A DNA stretch of 64,000 bases from Gleimia sp. 6138-11-ORH1 (lineage in GTDB: Bacteria; Actinomycetota; Actinomycetes; Actinomycetales; Actinomycetaceae). Below the pieces are notes generated by a model. It ran no database searches, had not been told where the DNA came from, and saw only the letters and a list, made by a program, of their open reading frames with translations. The position numbers were made by a program, and so were the translations under genes. Below, one piece after another: positions 27,101 to 36,200 of this stretch. Positions within the stretch are counted from its first letter, which is position 1. Every line of letters begins with the position of its first letter. The stretch covers positions 744,001 through 808,000 of the forward strand of contig NZ_JANUXV010000001.1 in NCBI RefSeq assembly GCF_024814355.1, in the 5' to 3' direction.

Positions 27101-27949
27101 TTAAAGATTTTGGAAACGCCGTGCTTTTGCAGAAGCAAAAAGACAAACTGCCGCAGCAGCAGAAACATTAAGCGACTCAGCGTGCCCACCTAAAGGAATC
27201 GAAACAAACTCTTCAATCTCACTGGTGTCAAGCTGCGCAAAACCGTGCGCTTCATTTCCGAAAATCCACGCAGTCGGTTCAGCTAAATCTACTTCCCCGA
27301 TACAATCAGCTGCGTCAAAGAGATCTAATGAACCATTTCCATCGGCTGCTAAAAGCTGCATTCCTCTGGATTTAGCCCACTCAAGAACTTCCGGTAAACC
27401 CACATTAACAATACTGGGAAGGTGGAATACTGATCCGGCAGAAGCCCGCACTACCTTCGGTGAAGTTACATCAACCGAACCAGAGCAGATGAACACGGCA
27501 TCTGCACCGGCGGCATCAGCGATTCGGATCATTGTTCCGGCGTTACCGGGATCTTGTGTCTGTGCCAGCACAACAATAAATGACCAGTTAATCTTAGGCA
27601 GCCCATCGGTGCGGAAATCTTTAACCACTGCGGCAATCCCTTGGGAATCAGTTGAGATTGCTTTACTAACTTCATCAGTTACCAGGTGAACCCATTTAGT
27701 AGCTGCTTTTGCTTCGCGCACCATTTCGGGGTCGCGTTCCCAATAGGTTTGGGAAATGTAGACGTCCAGCAGATCTTTACCACAAAAGCGCAATGCTTCA
27801 CGGACTGCTTGGGGGCCTTCTACCAGTACTCTTCCACTACGCCGACGTGCAGAACGCCCGACCAAAGCAGCAACTTCACGGATTCGATCCGAGTTAGGGT
27901 TGCTTAAAATGGCCGGGCGGTGCTGACGCGGCTGTTTTTCAGCCGTCAT
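27101..27949 (-). CDS. TrmH/SpoU-family RNA methyltransferase
   Basis: This is a SPOUT-class 2'-O-ribose methyltransferase of rRNA or tRNA. The 282-residue protein has an N-terminal substrate-binding domain (RVLVEGPQAVREAL) and the knotted SAM domain with VLAQTQDPGNAGTMIRIADA, AWIFGNEAHG and VSIPLGGHAESLNVSAAAAV, the three SPOUT motifs. Its place directly after rplT is common in actinobacteria. The exact target nucleotide cannot be read from the sequence; the mycobacterial relative at this locus is TsnR-like. Confidence 0.9.
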   Translation of the reverse strand: MTAEKQPRQHRPAILSNPNSDRIREVAALVGRSARRRSGRVLVEGPQAVREALRFCGKDLLDVYISQTYWERDPEMVREAKAATKWVHLVTDEVSKAISTDSQGIAAVVKDFRTDGLPKINWSFIVVLAQTQDPGNAGTMIRIADAAGADAVFICSGSVDVTSPKVVRASAGSVFHLPSIVNVGLPEVLEWAKSRGMQLLAADGNGSLDLFDAADCIGEVDLAEPTAWIFGNEAHGFAQLDTSEIEEFVSIPLGGHAESLNVSAAAAVCLFASAKARRFQNL

Positions 27950-27956
27950 CTTAGCT

Positions 27957-28337
27957 TCAGTTCTTTGGTGCGTTTACGTCTGCTGGAAGTGCCTTGCGTG
28001 CAGTTTCAACCAAAGCGGTGAAAGCTGCTGGGTCGGATACTGCCAGTTCAGAAAGCATACGACGGTCAACTTCAATGCCAGCAAGAGCCAAGCCCTGCAT
28101 GAAGCGGTTGTAGGTCATACCGTTTTCGCGTGCTGCAGCGTTTACACGCTGAATCCACAGTTTGCGCATTTCGCGCTTGCGGGTACGGCGGTCACGGTAG
28201 GAGTAAACCATTGAGTGAGTGACCTGTTCCTTTGCCTTACGGTATAGGCGGGAACGCTGACCACGGTAACCGGATGCGCGTTCTAATACAACGCGACGCT
28301 TCTTCTGGGCGTTAACCGCCCGCTTAACACGTGCCAT
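27957..28337 (-). CDS. rplT: 50S ribosomal protein bL20
   Basis: bL20 is an early 50S assembly protein and, in several bacteria, a translational repressor of its own operon. The 126-residue basic protein starts [15 protein letters not shown] and carries [14 protein letters not shown] and the [15 protein letters not shown] stretch. It lies 29 bp after rpmI in the classical infC-rpmI-rplT order. Confidence 0.98.
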   Translation of the reverse strand: MARVKRAVNAQKKRRVVLERASGYRGQRSRLYRKAKEQVTHSMVYSYRDRRTRKREMRKLWIQRVNAAARENGMTYNRFMQGLALAGIEVDRRMLSELAVSDPAAFTALVETARKALPADVNAPKN

Positions 28338-28366
28338 TTTCTAAATCTCCTCTATAGTCCCCTGGA

Positions 28367-28561
28367 TCACAGACCCAGCAGGCGACGAACGTTCTTCTGG
28401 TCAGCTGGGGCAACCACCTGGTCGCGGGAAAGGCGACGGGTACGTACGGAAGACTTAGCTTCCAACAGGTGACGCTTATTTGCGGTTTCACGCATCAGCT
28501 TGCCACTTCCGGTTACGCGGAAACGCTTCTTAGCACCAGAGTGCGTCTTGTTCTTAGGCAT
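28367..28561 (-). CDS. rpmI: 50S ribosomal protein bL35
   Basis: bL35 is a small basic protein of the large subunit. The 64-residue sequence begins [21 protein letters not shown], shortened by one here, and ends [10 protein letters not shown], matching the family in length. It is cotranscribed with infC and rplT. Confidence 0.98.
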   Translation of the reverse strand: MPKNKTHSGAKKRFRVTGSGKLMRETANKRHLLEAKSSVRTRRLSRDQVVAPADQKNVRRLLGL

Positions 28562-28595
28562 TGTTTATCCTCTATTCAATCTTCAATCAGAAATC

Positions 28596-29228
28596 TCAAG
28601 CCAATTCAGCTTCGTCAGCTTTACTGCGGCTTTCTTTTGCTGATCTTTCGGCCTTACGGTCGCGTTTTGCAGCCCGTTCAGCTTCACGACGTTTGCGCTG
28701 TTCATTCTTAGCATCTGACTTCTTACGGGTTGGTGCTAATACCATCACCATGTTGCGGCCATCTTGACGTGGCTGAGACTCAACTGTAGCCTGTTCTGCC
28801 ACATCGTCAGCTAAACGCTGTAGTAGGCGGATCCCCATCTCAGGGCGAGACTGTTCGCGTCCGCGGAACATGATCATAACTTTTACTTTGTCGCCACCGC
28901 TTAGGAAACGTTCTACGTGACCTTTCTTAGTAGCGTAGTCGTGATCATCGATCTTCAGTCGGAAGCGAATTTCCTTCAGGACCGTGTTCGCTTGGTTACG
29001 GCGTGCATCACGGGCCTTTTGGGCGGCTTCATACTTGAACTTTCCGTAGTCCATCAGTTTAGCTACTGGTGGACGAGCATCTGGAGCCACTTCTACCAGA
29101 TCCAGACCGGCTTCTTCAGCAAGACGCAATGCATCTTCTACACGCACTACACCTACCTGCTCCCCTTCTGGTCCGACTAAGCGTACTTCTGGGACGCGGA
29201 TGCGTTCATTTACCCGAGGCTCGTTGAT
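28596..29228 (-). CDS. infC: Translation initiation factor IF-3 with AUC start codon
   Basis: IF-3 binds the 30S subunit, prevents premature joining and checks the start codon and initiator tRNA. The conserved N-terminus ([19 protein letters not shown]) lies upstream of every ATG, GTG or TTG in frame. Its first codon is ATC at 29226-29228, with TAGGAGC six bases before it. Rare AUU/AUC starts are known for infC and allow IF-3 to repress its own translation. The protein is then 210 residues with the linker Lys-rich helix ([15 protein letters not shown]) and C-terminal domain, and an extended basic/acidic tail ([17 protein letters not shown]) common in actinobacteria. A start at 29147 would delete the N-domain beginning. 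Confidence 0.93.
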   Translation of the reverse strand: MNEPRVNERIRVPEVRLVGPEGEQVGVVRVEDALRLAEEAGLDLVEVAPDARPPVAKLMDYGKFKYEAAQKARDARRNQANTVLKEIRFRLKIDDHDYATKKGHVERFLSGGDKVKVMIMFRGREQSRPEMGIRLLQRLADDVAEQATVESQPRQDGRNMVMVLAPTRKKSDAKNEQRKRREAERAAKRDRKAERSAKESRSKADEAELA

Positions 29229-29261
29229 GAGTTGCTCCTAACTCTCGTAAGACGTTAGACA

Positions 29262-29450
29262 CGAAGAAGACCTTCGCATCTAAAGCATGCGAAGGCCCAC
29301 AAAACACAGTAATCTTAATGAACTTTAAGATTCTTATGAACCCGATTCCGGTTTAGCATTTGCCCCTTATAAGGTCCTCTTAAAAAGAGTTGGAATCACA
29401 GGTGGGATTTCTCCGCTTGCTATTTGTGGAACTCTAGGTGAGTTCCACTG
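29262..29450 (-). promoter_or_regulatory. Structured infC leader with three hairpins
   Basis: In the 309-bp gap upstream of infC, three perfect hairpins occur in order of transcription: GTGGAACT/AGTTCCAC (29426-29448), AATCTTAA/TTAAGATT (29311-29332) and CCTTCGCAT/ATGCGAAGG (29271-29295). The last is followed on the minus strand by TCTTCTTCGT and lies about 40 bases before the AUC codon, so it could act as an attenuator. The IF3-L35-L20 operon is leader-regulated in several bacteria; which signal acts here is unknown. The gap holds no other gene. Confidence 0.55.
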
Positions 29451-29537
29451 GTCGGACGTGAAGCCCGAACATTCGTATTTAAATATACCAGTTTTACTGA
29501 AAAATACGCCAGTTACTTCCCCGCCCGAGACGTGAAA

Positions 29538-30284
29538 TCAACCACAGTGGCCGTCGGTTTGTACCATCAGGGGAATAAACTCGATCCTCTCCCCTGCAGT
29601 TTGCAAACGCTCCACCTTTGAAAGCTCCTGATGGAACCTTCCCACCTCTGCTTTCATTTCATACCCGCTTATTCCACTGGGCACAAAAAATTCGATGAGA
29701 ATCTTTAAGGTTGGTTCGGTATCAGCCAGCACCGAAATTAAGGGGGGCGTAACTGGGTTTATTTCAGCAGCTTTAGCCTGCAGTTCTTGATGTAGTTCGG
29801 TGTCTCGCCAAGCGGGCAGCCAACTATCCCCATGGGCTAAGGCTTGCACCGCTGGGCGCGGTAGTCTATAACCTGAGTCTGCCACTAACTTACCATCTAA
29901 AAGTACTGGGTTAATTAAAAGACGCCCACCGGTTTCTGCCATTGCTAAAAGAGCTTGCTGCCTTCCACTGACGGGGATCGGCCGAGCCTGCCTATTAAAC
30001 CGTTGCATAGCTTCAGTATCAGTAAAAGCTACCGTGACTATTCCCGTCGCGGTCTCTACCTGAGCGGTTTTACCGTGGCAGTCTTCTGCTTCTGCAACTA
30101 TCGCTGGAGCAAGGAGTCTTTCAGTTTCCAAAGCAACTACAAGTTTTTCTAATCTTTGGATCGGATCGGTTTCAAAAAGAGCTGCCGTTGTTAAGGGCAT
30201 TGCTTGCCCACGGTCAGTTTTATCTACTTTTCGTTCTAAACGAGCCTGTAAGGAGGCAAAGTTATGCTCAGCCATAGAATTCAC
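29538..30284 (-). CDS. SseB-family protein
   Basis: The 248-residue cytosolic protein resembles the SseB N-terminal domain group: two long blocks with LVVALETERLLAPAIV, VAFTDTEAMQRFN and ALAHGDSW. Proteins of this family often sit just upstream of infC in actinobacteria, but their function is unclear. The GTG start at 30284 overlaps the preceding gene's TGA as GTGA, suggesting coupled translation; an ATG three codons later is the alternative. No signal peptide or membrane segment is visible. Confidence 0.72.
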   Translation of the reverse strand: MNSMAEHNFASLQARLERKVDKTDRGQAMPLTTAALFETDPIQRLEKLVVALETERLLAPAIVAEAEDCHGKTAQVETATGIVTVAFTDTEAMQRFNRQARPIPVSGRQQALLAMAETGGRLLINPVLLDGKLVADSGYRLPRPAVQALAHGDSWLPAWRDTELHQELQAKAAEINPVTPPLISVLADTEPTLKILIEFFVPSGISGYEMKAEVGRFHQELSKVERLQTAGERIEFIPLMVQTDGHCG

Positions 30285-30916
30285 TTCTTAGTTTTCGGGT
30301 TTTTTGCGGCTTTCACAGAATCACTGTAATCTTGCGGGGCAGTTCTACCCAGTAGTAGATCCTCAACTTTAAGTTCTACTCCGGCCAGTAACAGTCCCGC
30401 AGAAACAATCTCTTCCGGTTTCCCCTTTAGATAGCGGCGTGCCCTGACGGAACCACTGACTTCTCCGTCTTCTTCCGATAGGTTGGAAACCACAGCGATT
30501 ACCCCAAGTGGGCTCAGTTGGGAAAGTACTCGCGCAAAGGCATCACATTCTTCTGGCATGGGGCGTTCATCGCCTAAAAGCTGCTCTACACTACTGTTAT
30601 CTTCAGCTTCTAATTCGCACCAGATAGCCACTTGTCCGTCAAGTTGCACAACCCAGCGTTCAATCCCATAGATTTCTAGAATATGAGCGATCTGCGTGGC
30701 ATCGATAAAAGGAGCAAGCACACATCCAACTGTTTGCGTGCCGTTTTCCAGATGTAGGCTTTCATCTTCGGGAATATCTAAGGGGTCTATTGCTTCTAAA
30801 GCGTCGTTTAGGTCTTTATATTCTCCAAGTAAAGCGTCTGCGTCTGTCGTCTCTGGCAGTTGTTCTGGAGACATACCAGAAATTATTTTCTGGAACTCCT
30901 CGTCAATATTGCTCAC
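30281..30916 (-). CDS. Acidic protein of unknown function upstream of SseB gene
   Basis: I do not recognise this 211-residue protein. The first 60 residues are strongly acidic (EEFQKIISGMSPEQLPETTD, shortened), the middle has a predicted alternating strand/helix core (GIERWVVQLDGQVAIWCELEAE), and the end is basic (AAKNPKTKK). There is no signal peptide, membrane segment or cysteine motif. The start is GTG at 30916 with GAAAGGT upstream. Its stop overlaps the next gene's start, so it and the SseB-family protein are probably made together. Confidence 0.7.
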   Translation of the reverse strand: MSNIDEEFQKIISGMSPEQLPETTDADALLGEYKDLNDALEAIDPLDIPEDESLHLENGTQTVGCVLAPFIDATQIAHILEIYGIERWVVQLDGQVAIWCELEAEDNSSVEQLLGDERPMPEECDAFARVLSQLSPLGVIAVVSNLSEEDGEVSGSVRARRYLKGKPEEIVSAGLLLAGVELKVEDLLLGRTAPQDYSDSVKAAKNPKTKK

Positions 30917-31020
30917 TGGGGGACCTTTCGGAACTCTTTATGCCACTACTTATATTAAACACTACTTCCGGGTAGGAAAATACTTCGACCATGCTTCATC
31001 GCCTGGTTCTTCTGTAAATT

Positions 31021-31060
31021 CTAAAAGAAGCGCAACGGTTTTTCCGTTGCGCTTCTTTTA
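31021..31060. terminator. Terminator between symporter and acidic-protein gene
   Basis: AGAAGCGCAACGG (31026-31038) and CCGTTGCGCTTCT (31044-31056) form a perfect stem flanked by AAAA and TTTT. It lies just downstream of the minus-strand symporter stop and isolates the gene below it. Confidence 0.92.
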
Positions 31061-31071
31061 GCTCAGTTTTA

Positions 31072-32289
31072 TTATGCTTCGTTTACTTCGGCAAGTTTCT
31101 TACCTAAGAACTTATCCATAATCAGTGCGATTGCTCCGTCACCAGTTACGTTGGTGGCAGTTCCGAAGGAATCTAAAGCAATGTAGGTGGCGAACATTAA
31201 GCCGATTTGGCTTTCGTCGAATCCAAGCATGCTGCCAAGCAGACCTGCTGCTGCTGCGATTGCGCCACCGGGAACCCCTGGAGCTGCAATCATCATGATT
31301 CCCAGCAAGAAGATGAAGGGAGCGTAGCTAGCTAGGGACATATCCCCTCCACTGAGGAAGATTACGGCCAAAGAGAAACCTACGATTTTGATGGTGGAGC
31401 CAGAAAGGTGAATGGTTGCACATAGTGGAATGGTGAATGAGGCAACTGGCTTTGATACCCCATTTGCTTCGGTGCATTTCAAGGTGACTGGAATAGTTGC
31501 GGCGGAAGAAGAAGTGCCGAGGGCGGTCAGATACGCCTCTTTCATATTCCAAAGCGCTTTTAGTGGGTTGCGTCCCGTGATCGCACCTGCGAGGGCGTAC
31601 TGAATTAGCAGGTAGAGGATGGTTAGCGAGAAAGTCAGTACAACTACAGCCATAAAGGTGGAAAGAACTCGTCCTACCTGGCCGCTCATGGTCAGTTGTA
31701 GGAAGATTCCGAAGATGTGGATTGGTAGTAGTGGGATGAGGATTCTTTCAACCATCGCAACAATGATTACTCTGAATTCAGCGAAACCTCGACGAACTAC
31801 ATCACCTTGCACCAGGGACAGTCCCAGGCCGGTAATGAAAGCTAAGATAAGTGCGGTCATTACTCCCATTAGTGGGGTGATGACAATTTCAATTCCTTCA
31901 CCGCTGGCACTGTTTGAAACAACAAAGTAGGGGGTGAGTCCTTCTACCGTACTTCCGGTGAGTTCTTTCCCCTGTCCTGGGTCAAGGAAAGCGGGGAGTA
32001 CCAGTTGGCTTGCTCCCCAGGTGAGGAATCCGGCGATTAACGCCGATGTGTATGCGATACCTGCTGTTAAGGCAATCCAGCGTCCGGAACCGGAGCCAAG
32101 TTCAGCAATAGCTGGAGTTACCAGCCCAATAATAATCAGTGGAATAACAAACCCTAAGAAACTACCGAAGATTGAATTGAATGTGAAGAATAGGCGGGCT
32201 ATTTCTACGGGCATAAATTGGCCAAAGGCAACAGCCAGGATGATGGCTAGAAGCACCCAGGCAAAAAGCGGAATTTTTTTCAGATTCAC
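31072..32289 (-). CDS. Dicarboxylate/amino acid:cation symporter (DAACS family)
   Basis: The 405-residue integral membrane protein has about eight helices and re-entrant loops typical of the DAACS family, which imports acidic or neutral amino acids or dicarboxylates with Na+ or H+. The serine-rich re-entrant motif appears as LGTSSSAATIPVT, followed by TIPLCATIHLSGSTIKI, where most relatives read GATINMDG. The Na-binding segment near NVTGDGAIALIMDKF is also present. The change of N-M-D-G to H-L-S-G around the substrate site suggests different specificity from classical glutamate carriers; SstT-like serine/threonine uptake is possible. It is monocistronic with its own terminator. Confidence 0.88.
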   Translation of the reverse strand: MNLKKIPLFAWVLLAIILAVAFGQFMPVEIARLFFTFNSIFGSFLGFVIPLIIIGLVTPAIAELGSGSGRWIALTAGIAYTSALIAGFLTWGASQLVLPAFLDPGQGKELTGSTVEGLTPYFVVSNSASGEGIEIVITPLMGVMTALILAFITGLGLSLVQGDVVRRGFAEFRVIIVAMVERILIPLLPIHIFGIFLQLTMSGQVGRVLSTFMAVVVLTFSLTILYLLIQYALAGAITGRNPLKALWNMKEAYLTALGTSSSAATIPVTLKCTEANGVSKPVASFTIPLCATIHLSGSTIKIVGFSLAVIFLSGGDMSLASYAPFIFLLGIMMIAAPGVPGGAIAAAAGLLGSMLGFDESQIGLMFATYIALDSFGTATNVTGDGAIALIMDKFLGKKLAEVNEA

Positions 32290-32523
32290 GATTATTTCCT
32301 TTTATCTTTACGCGGCAAGCTCCGGACGAGCTTGTCACACTCGCGTATCTTTACATATTATTTACTTTTTCATTCCCTCCTCCCAACCTGTCCACTATTT
32401 AGACACACTTATACCATTTTCCCTTAGTAGCTGAGAAAAGTTTCAGCATTTTAAGTTTCCCCTAACGAATCGCCGAAAGCCACAAAGTTGATTTACCCAG
32501 CTAAAACATCGAGAATTACATCT

Positions 32524-32964
32524 ATGAATCCCTTCTCGCTGACTGACTACTATCACCGTGACATCAACCCCAACTACCGCTGGCTAACCGTAGGGGTTAT
32601 TTTCCTAATTATCCAAGGATACCTACTCTTTAATGACACTCCACCTACAAAGCCAGCCGCTTGGGTACTCACCCTTAACCAGTATTTAACTCCCCTACCC
32701 GGAGTAACCTCCCCAGCGGAAACAGGATTTGATTTAATCTTCCATTTCACAGGTTTCGCGCTCATCACCATGGCACTCCTTCTGTCACACCTGCGCCCTG
32801 GATTCGTCTTACTCACCCTGGGCACTTACGCTTGGGTAACAGAAATCATTCAAGATCGCCTGCTGTACTATCGCACCGGCAGCTACCTGGACGCCCTCGC
32901 CGACCTAGCGGGGATTCTCTTTAGCTTCATCATCTTCTATTTCTTCTATCACCGTAAACTCTAA
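32524..32964 (+). CDS. VanZ-like membrane protein
   Basis: The protein has four predicted helices and the VanZ-family closing pattern, an acidic helix start (WVTEIIQDRLLYYRTGSYLD) followed by ALADLAGILFSF. VanZ relatives lower teicoplanin susceptibility in some bacteria, but most chromosomal copies have no known role. I chose ATG at 32524 (MNPFSLTDYY), giving 146 residues; a TTG twelve codons upstream has no ribosome site. The S4 protein gene follows 8 bp later, so both are probably cotranscribed. The 234-bp gap before it also contains the symporter 5' region and shows nothing else. Confidence 0.8.
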   Translation: MNPFSLTDYYHRDINPNYRWLTVGVIFLIIQGYLLFNDTPPTKPAAWVLTLNQYLTPLPGVTSPAETGFDLIFHFTGFALITMALLLSHLRPGFVLLTLGTYAWVTEIIQDRLLYYRTGSYLDALADLAGILFSFIIFYFFYHRKL

Positions 32965-32972
32965 GGCAAAAC

Positions 32973-33215
32973 ATGCAAACAGAAAATCTACCTACCATAA
33001 CCGTAACTGGCACGATTCGCCTGGGACAGCTTCTAAAACTCGCCAACTTAGTCGAGGACGGCGCTGAAGCCCGCAGCGCCATTCAAGGGGGCTGGGTACA
33101 AGTTGATGGCGTAGTACAAACCCAACGCGGAAAACAGCTCCAAGACGGGCAAATTATTTCAGTTGATTTCGGCGACCATCTTGAATCAGTCCGTTTAGAG
33201 GTACTCCCCCAATAG
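32973..33215 (+). CDS. S4-domain RNA-binding protein (YbcJ/YaaA-like)
   Basis: This 80-residue protein is a lone S4 RNA-binding domain: TIRLGQLLKLANLVEDGAEA, shortened, then IQGGWVQVDGVVQTQRGKQL. Single S4 proteins of this size bind rRNA or structured RNA and often assist ribosome assembly or DNA replication control, depending on lineage. It lies 8 bp downstream of the VanZ-like gene and convergent with dnaE, whose stop is 29 bp away. Confidence 0.87.
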   Translation: MQTENLPTITVTGTIRLGQLLKLANLVEDGAEARSAIQGGWVQVDGVVQTQRGKQLQDGQIISVDFGDHLESVRLEVLPQ

Positions 33216-33244
33216 TCTTAGCAGATAAAGCTAACGCTTCTTCC

Positions 33245-36200
33245 TTAAGCTCGATGTAGGGCCGCTGGCCCTAAAAGTGCTTTCACATCAGCATGAAGCG
33301 CCGTAGAAATAGCTACTGCATGTTTAGTTCCTAAATCCAAAACTGTAGTATTCATACCGGGACGAGTCACACGCAAATACGCCGGAGAATCTCCCGGATG
33401 CTGAGTGAGAATCTGCGCTAAGGCTTCCATAGTTTCTTCCGTGCACTTATGCCACGGAAGTTCTAAAACAAAAGGAACTGTCCCATCTTCACCCAAATCT
33501 AAAATCGTCATAGACTGGCCAGTTAAAGAAATCTCATCATCCCGATTTTGCACGCGAGCTTCAACTTGCACTACCAAATCCGTAGCCAAGGCATGCGAAA
33601 TAGAAGCATAGTTACGCGGGAAGAAAAGTATCTCAATTGAAGAAGACAAATCCTCCAAAGTAGCGATCGCCCAAAGCTCACCTTTTCGAGTGGTCTTAAT
33701 CTGTACGTTAGTTATTAAACCAGCTACTTTCACCATCTGCCGGTCACGTTGCGTCTCTGCCTCCGCAGTTTTAATCTGCGCGATCTGCTCATCTTGATAA
33801 CGCTCTAATGCTTTTTGGATCCCCGAAAGTGGATGGTCAGAAACATAAAGACCCAGCATATCTCGCTCATGAGCAAGTTTTTCAGACTTCGGCCAGTCAG
33901 GCATCTTAGGTACGTCCACAGTCATCATCTGCACTTCAGCAGAATCAAACATTGCACCAAATAAATCAAACTGTCCCGCTGCTTCATTACGCTTTAACTT
34001 AACCGCAGCTTCAACAGCTTCTTCATGTACCGCCACCAAAGCACGCCGACATGACTCCACTGAGTCAAAAGCACCCGATTTAATCAAAGATTCAATAGTG
34101 CGCTTATTACATACCTGTGCCGGCACCTTATCTAAGAAAGACGCAAATGACTCATAGTTGCCCTTTTCTTTACGAGCAGCCATGATACCTTCCACAACAT
34201 TAACCCCCACGTTGCGAATTGCAGCTAACCCAAACCGAATATCATCACCAACTGCGGTGAAGTTCGCATCCGATACATTCACATCCGGTGGGAGCACAGT
34301 AATTCCCATGCGACGACATTCAGCCAGATAAAGCCCCAGCTTATCCTTATTGTCTTTTTGGGAAGTTAAAAGTGCAGCCATGTATTCAACCGGATAGTTC
34401 GCTTTCAGCCAAGCTGTCATATAAGAAACTAGCCCGTAAGCAGCAGAGTGGGATTTATTGAACGCATAGTTAGAAAACGGCACAAGAATATCCCAAAGAG
34501 TTTTCACACAGTCTTCCGAGTATCCCCGTTCAATCATGCCGGCGCGGAAAGGAACGTATTCTTTATCCAGAATCTCCTTCTTTTTCTTCCCCATTGCGCG
34601 GCGCAGCAAGTCTGCTTGTCCCAGCGAGTAACCCGCAACTTTTTGGGCGATTGCCATAACCTGTTCCTGATAAACAATCAGCCCGTAGGTTGTCCCTAAA
34701 ATATCCCTCAAAGGCTCTTCCAGCTCAGCGTGAATCGGCTCGATTTCTGCACGCCCATTCTTTCGATCCGCATACTTATTATGCGAATCAGCGCCCATCG
34801 GACCAGGACGATAAAGCGCCCCCACAGCAGAAATGTCTTCGAAGTTATCCGGCGCCATCCGTTTAAGAAGTTTTTGCATTCCGGCACTATCAAGCTGGAA
34901 AATCCCCAGCGTTTCACCAGTTCCCAACAGTTCGAAAGTTTTACGGTCAGTGAGTTCAACATGATCAATATCGGGACGAACCTTACCGTTTCGCTCGATA
35001 TTATCCAAAGCATCAGAGATTACGGTTAAGTTACGTAACCCCAAAAAGTCCATCTTCAACAAACCCAACGATTCACAGGTGGGATAGTCAAACTGGGTGA
35101 TAATCGCCCCGTCCTGCGGACGCTGCATAAGTGGAATCACCTGTTGTAAAGGAACCGAAGACATAATCACCGCACAGGCGTGCACACCCCACTGGCGGGT
35201 AATATCTTCCAACCCCTTAGCCATTTTTACAACCGGATGAGTATCCGGGTTTTCCTCGTAAAAACGCCTAAACTCTGCGGCTTCCTCGTAACGTTTATCT
35301 TCTTTATTGAAAATACCGGCAATAGAAATATCTTTACCCATCACCGTAGGTGGCAGCGCTTTAGTGAGTTGCTCCCCCAAAGAAAAAGGCCGTCCCATGA
35401 CCCGACAAGAGTCTTTCAACGCCTGTTTAGTTTTAATCTTTCCGTACGTAACCACCTGGGCAACACGATCGTCACCATATTTTTTAGTTACATATTCGAT
35501 CACTTCACCACGCCGACGTTCGTCAAAATCAACGTCAAAGTCCGGCATAGAAACACGTTCCGGATTTAAGAAACGTTCAAAAAGCAGCCCGTGATCTAAA
35601 GGATTTAGATCAGTAATCTGCATAGCATAGGCCACCATAGAACCAGCCCCAGAACCACGTCCTGGCCCTACTCTAATCCCCTGTTCTTTAGCCCAGCGAA
35701 TAAAATCAGAAACCACCAGGAAGTAGCCGGGGAATTTCATCTGGTTAATGATTCCCACTTCATAATCAGCTTGCTTCCGCACCGCATCAGGAATCCCTTG
35801 AGGGAACCGAAGGTGCAACCCGCGTTCTACTTCTTTGATGAACCAAGAGGTTTCATCTTCGCCCTCGGGAACAGGGAAACGCGGCATATAGGAAACGCCC
35901 TCGGTAAACTCAACATTGCACCGCTCCGCTATTAAAAGCGTATTATCACAAGCCTGCGGCAAATCCTGCCAATCTCGGCGCATTGATTCCGAAGAACGAA
36001 TGTAATACCCGGTACCATCGAACTTAAAGCGATCCGGAGTATCTAAAGTAACACCCGAGTTAATACACAGCAACGCATCTTGCACTCCCGCATCTTCAGC
36101 AGTCACATAGTGCGCGTCGTTCGTAACCACCGTGGGAATTTGCAAATGATCGGAAAGTCTAATCAAATCCGTCCGAACCCGATTCTCAATCTCAATCCCA

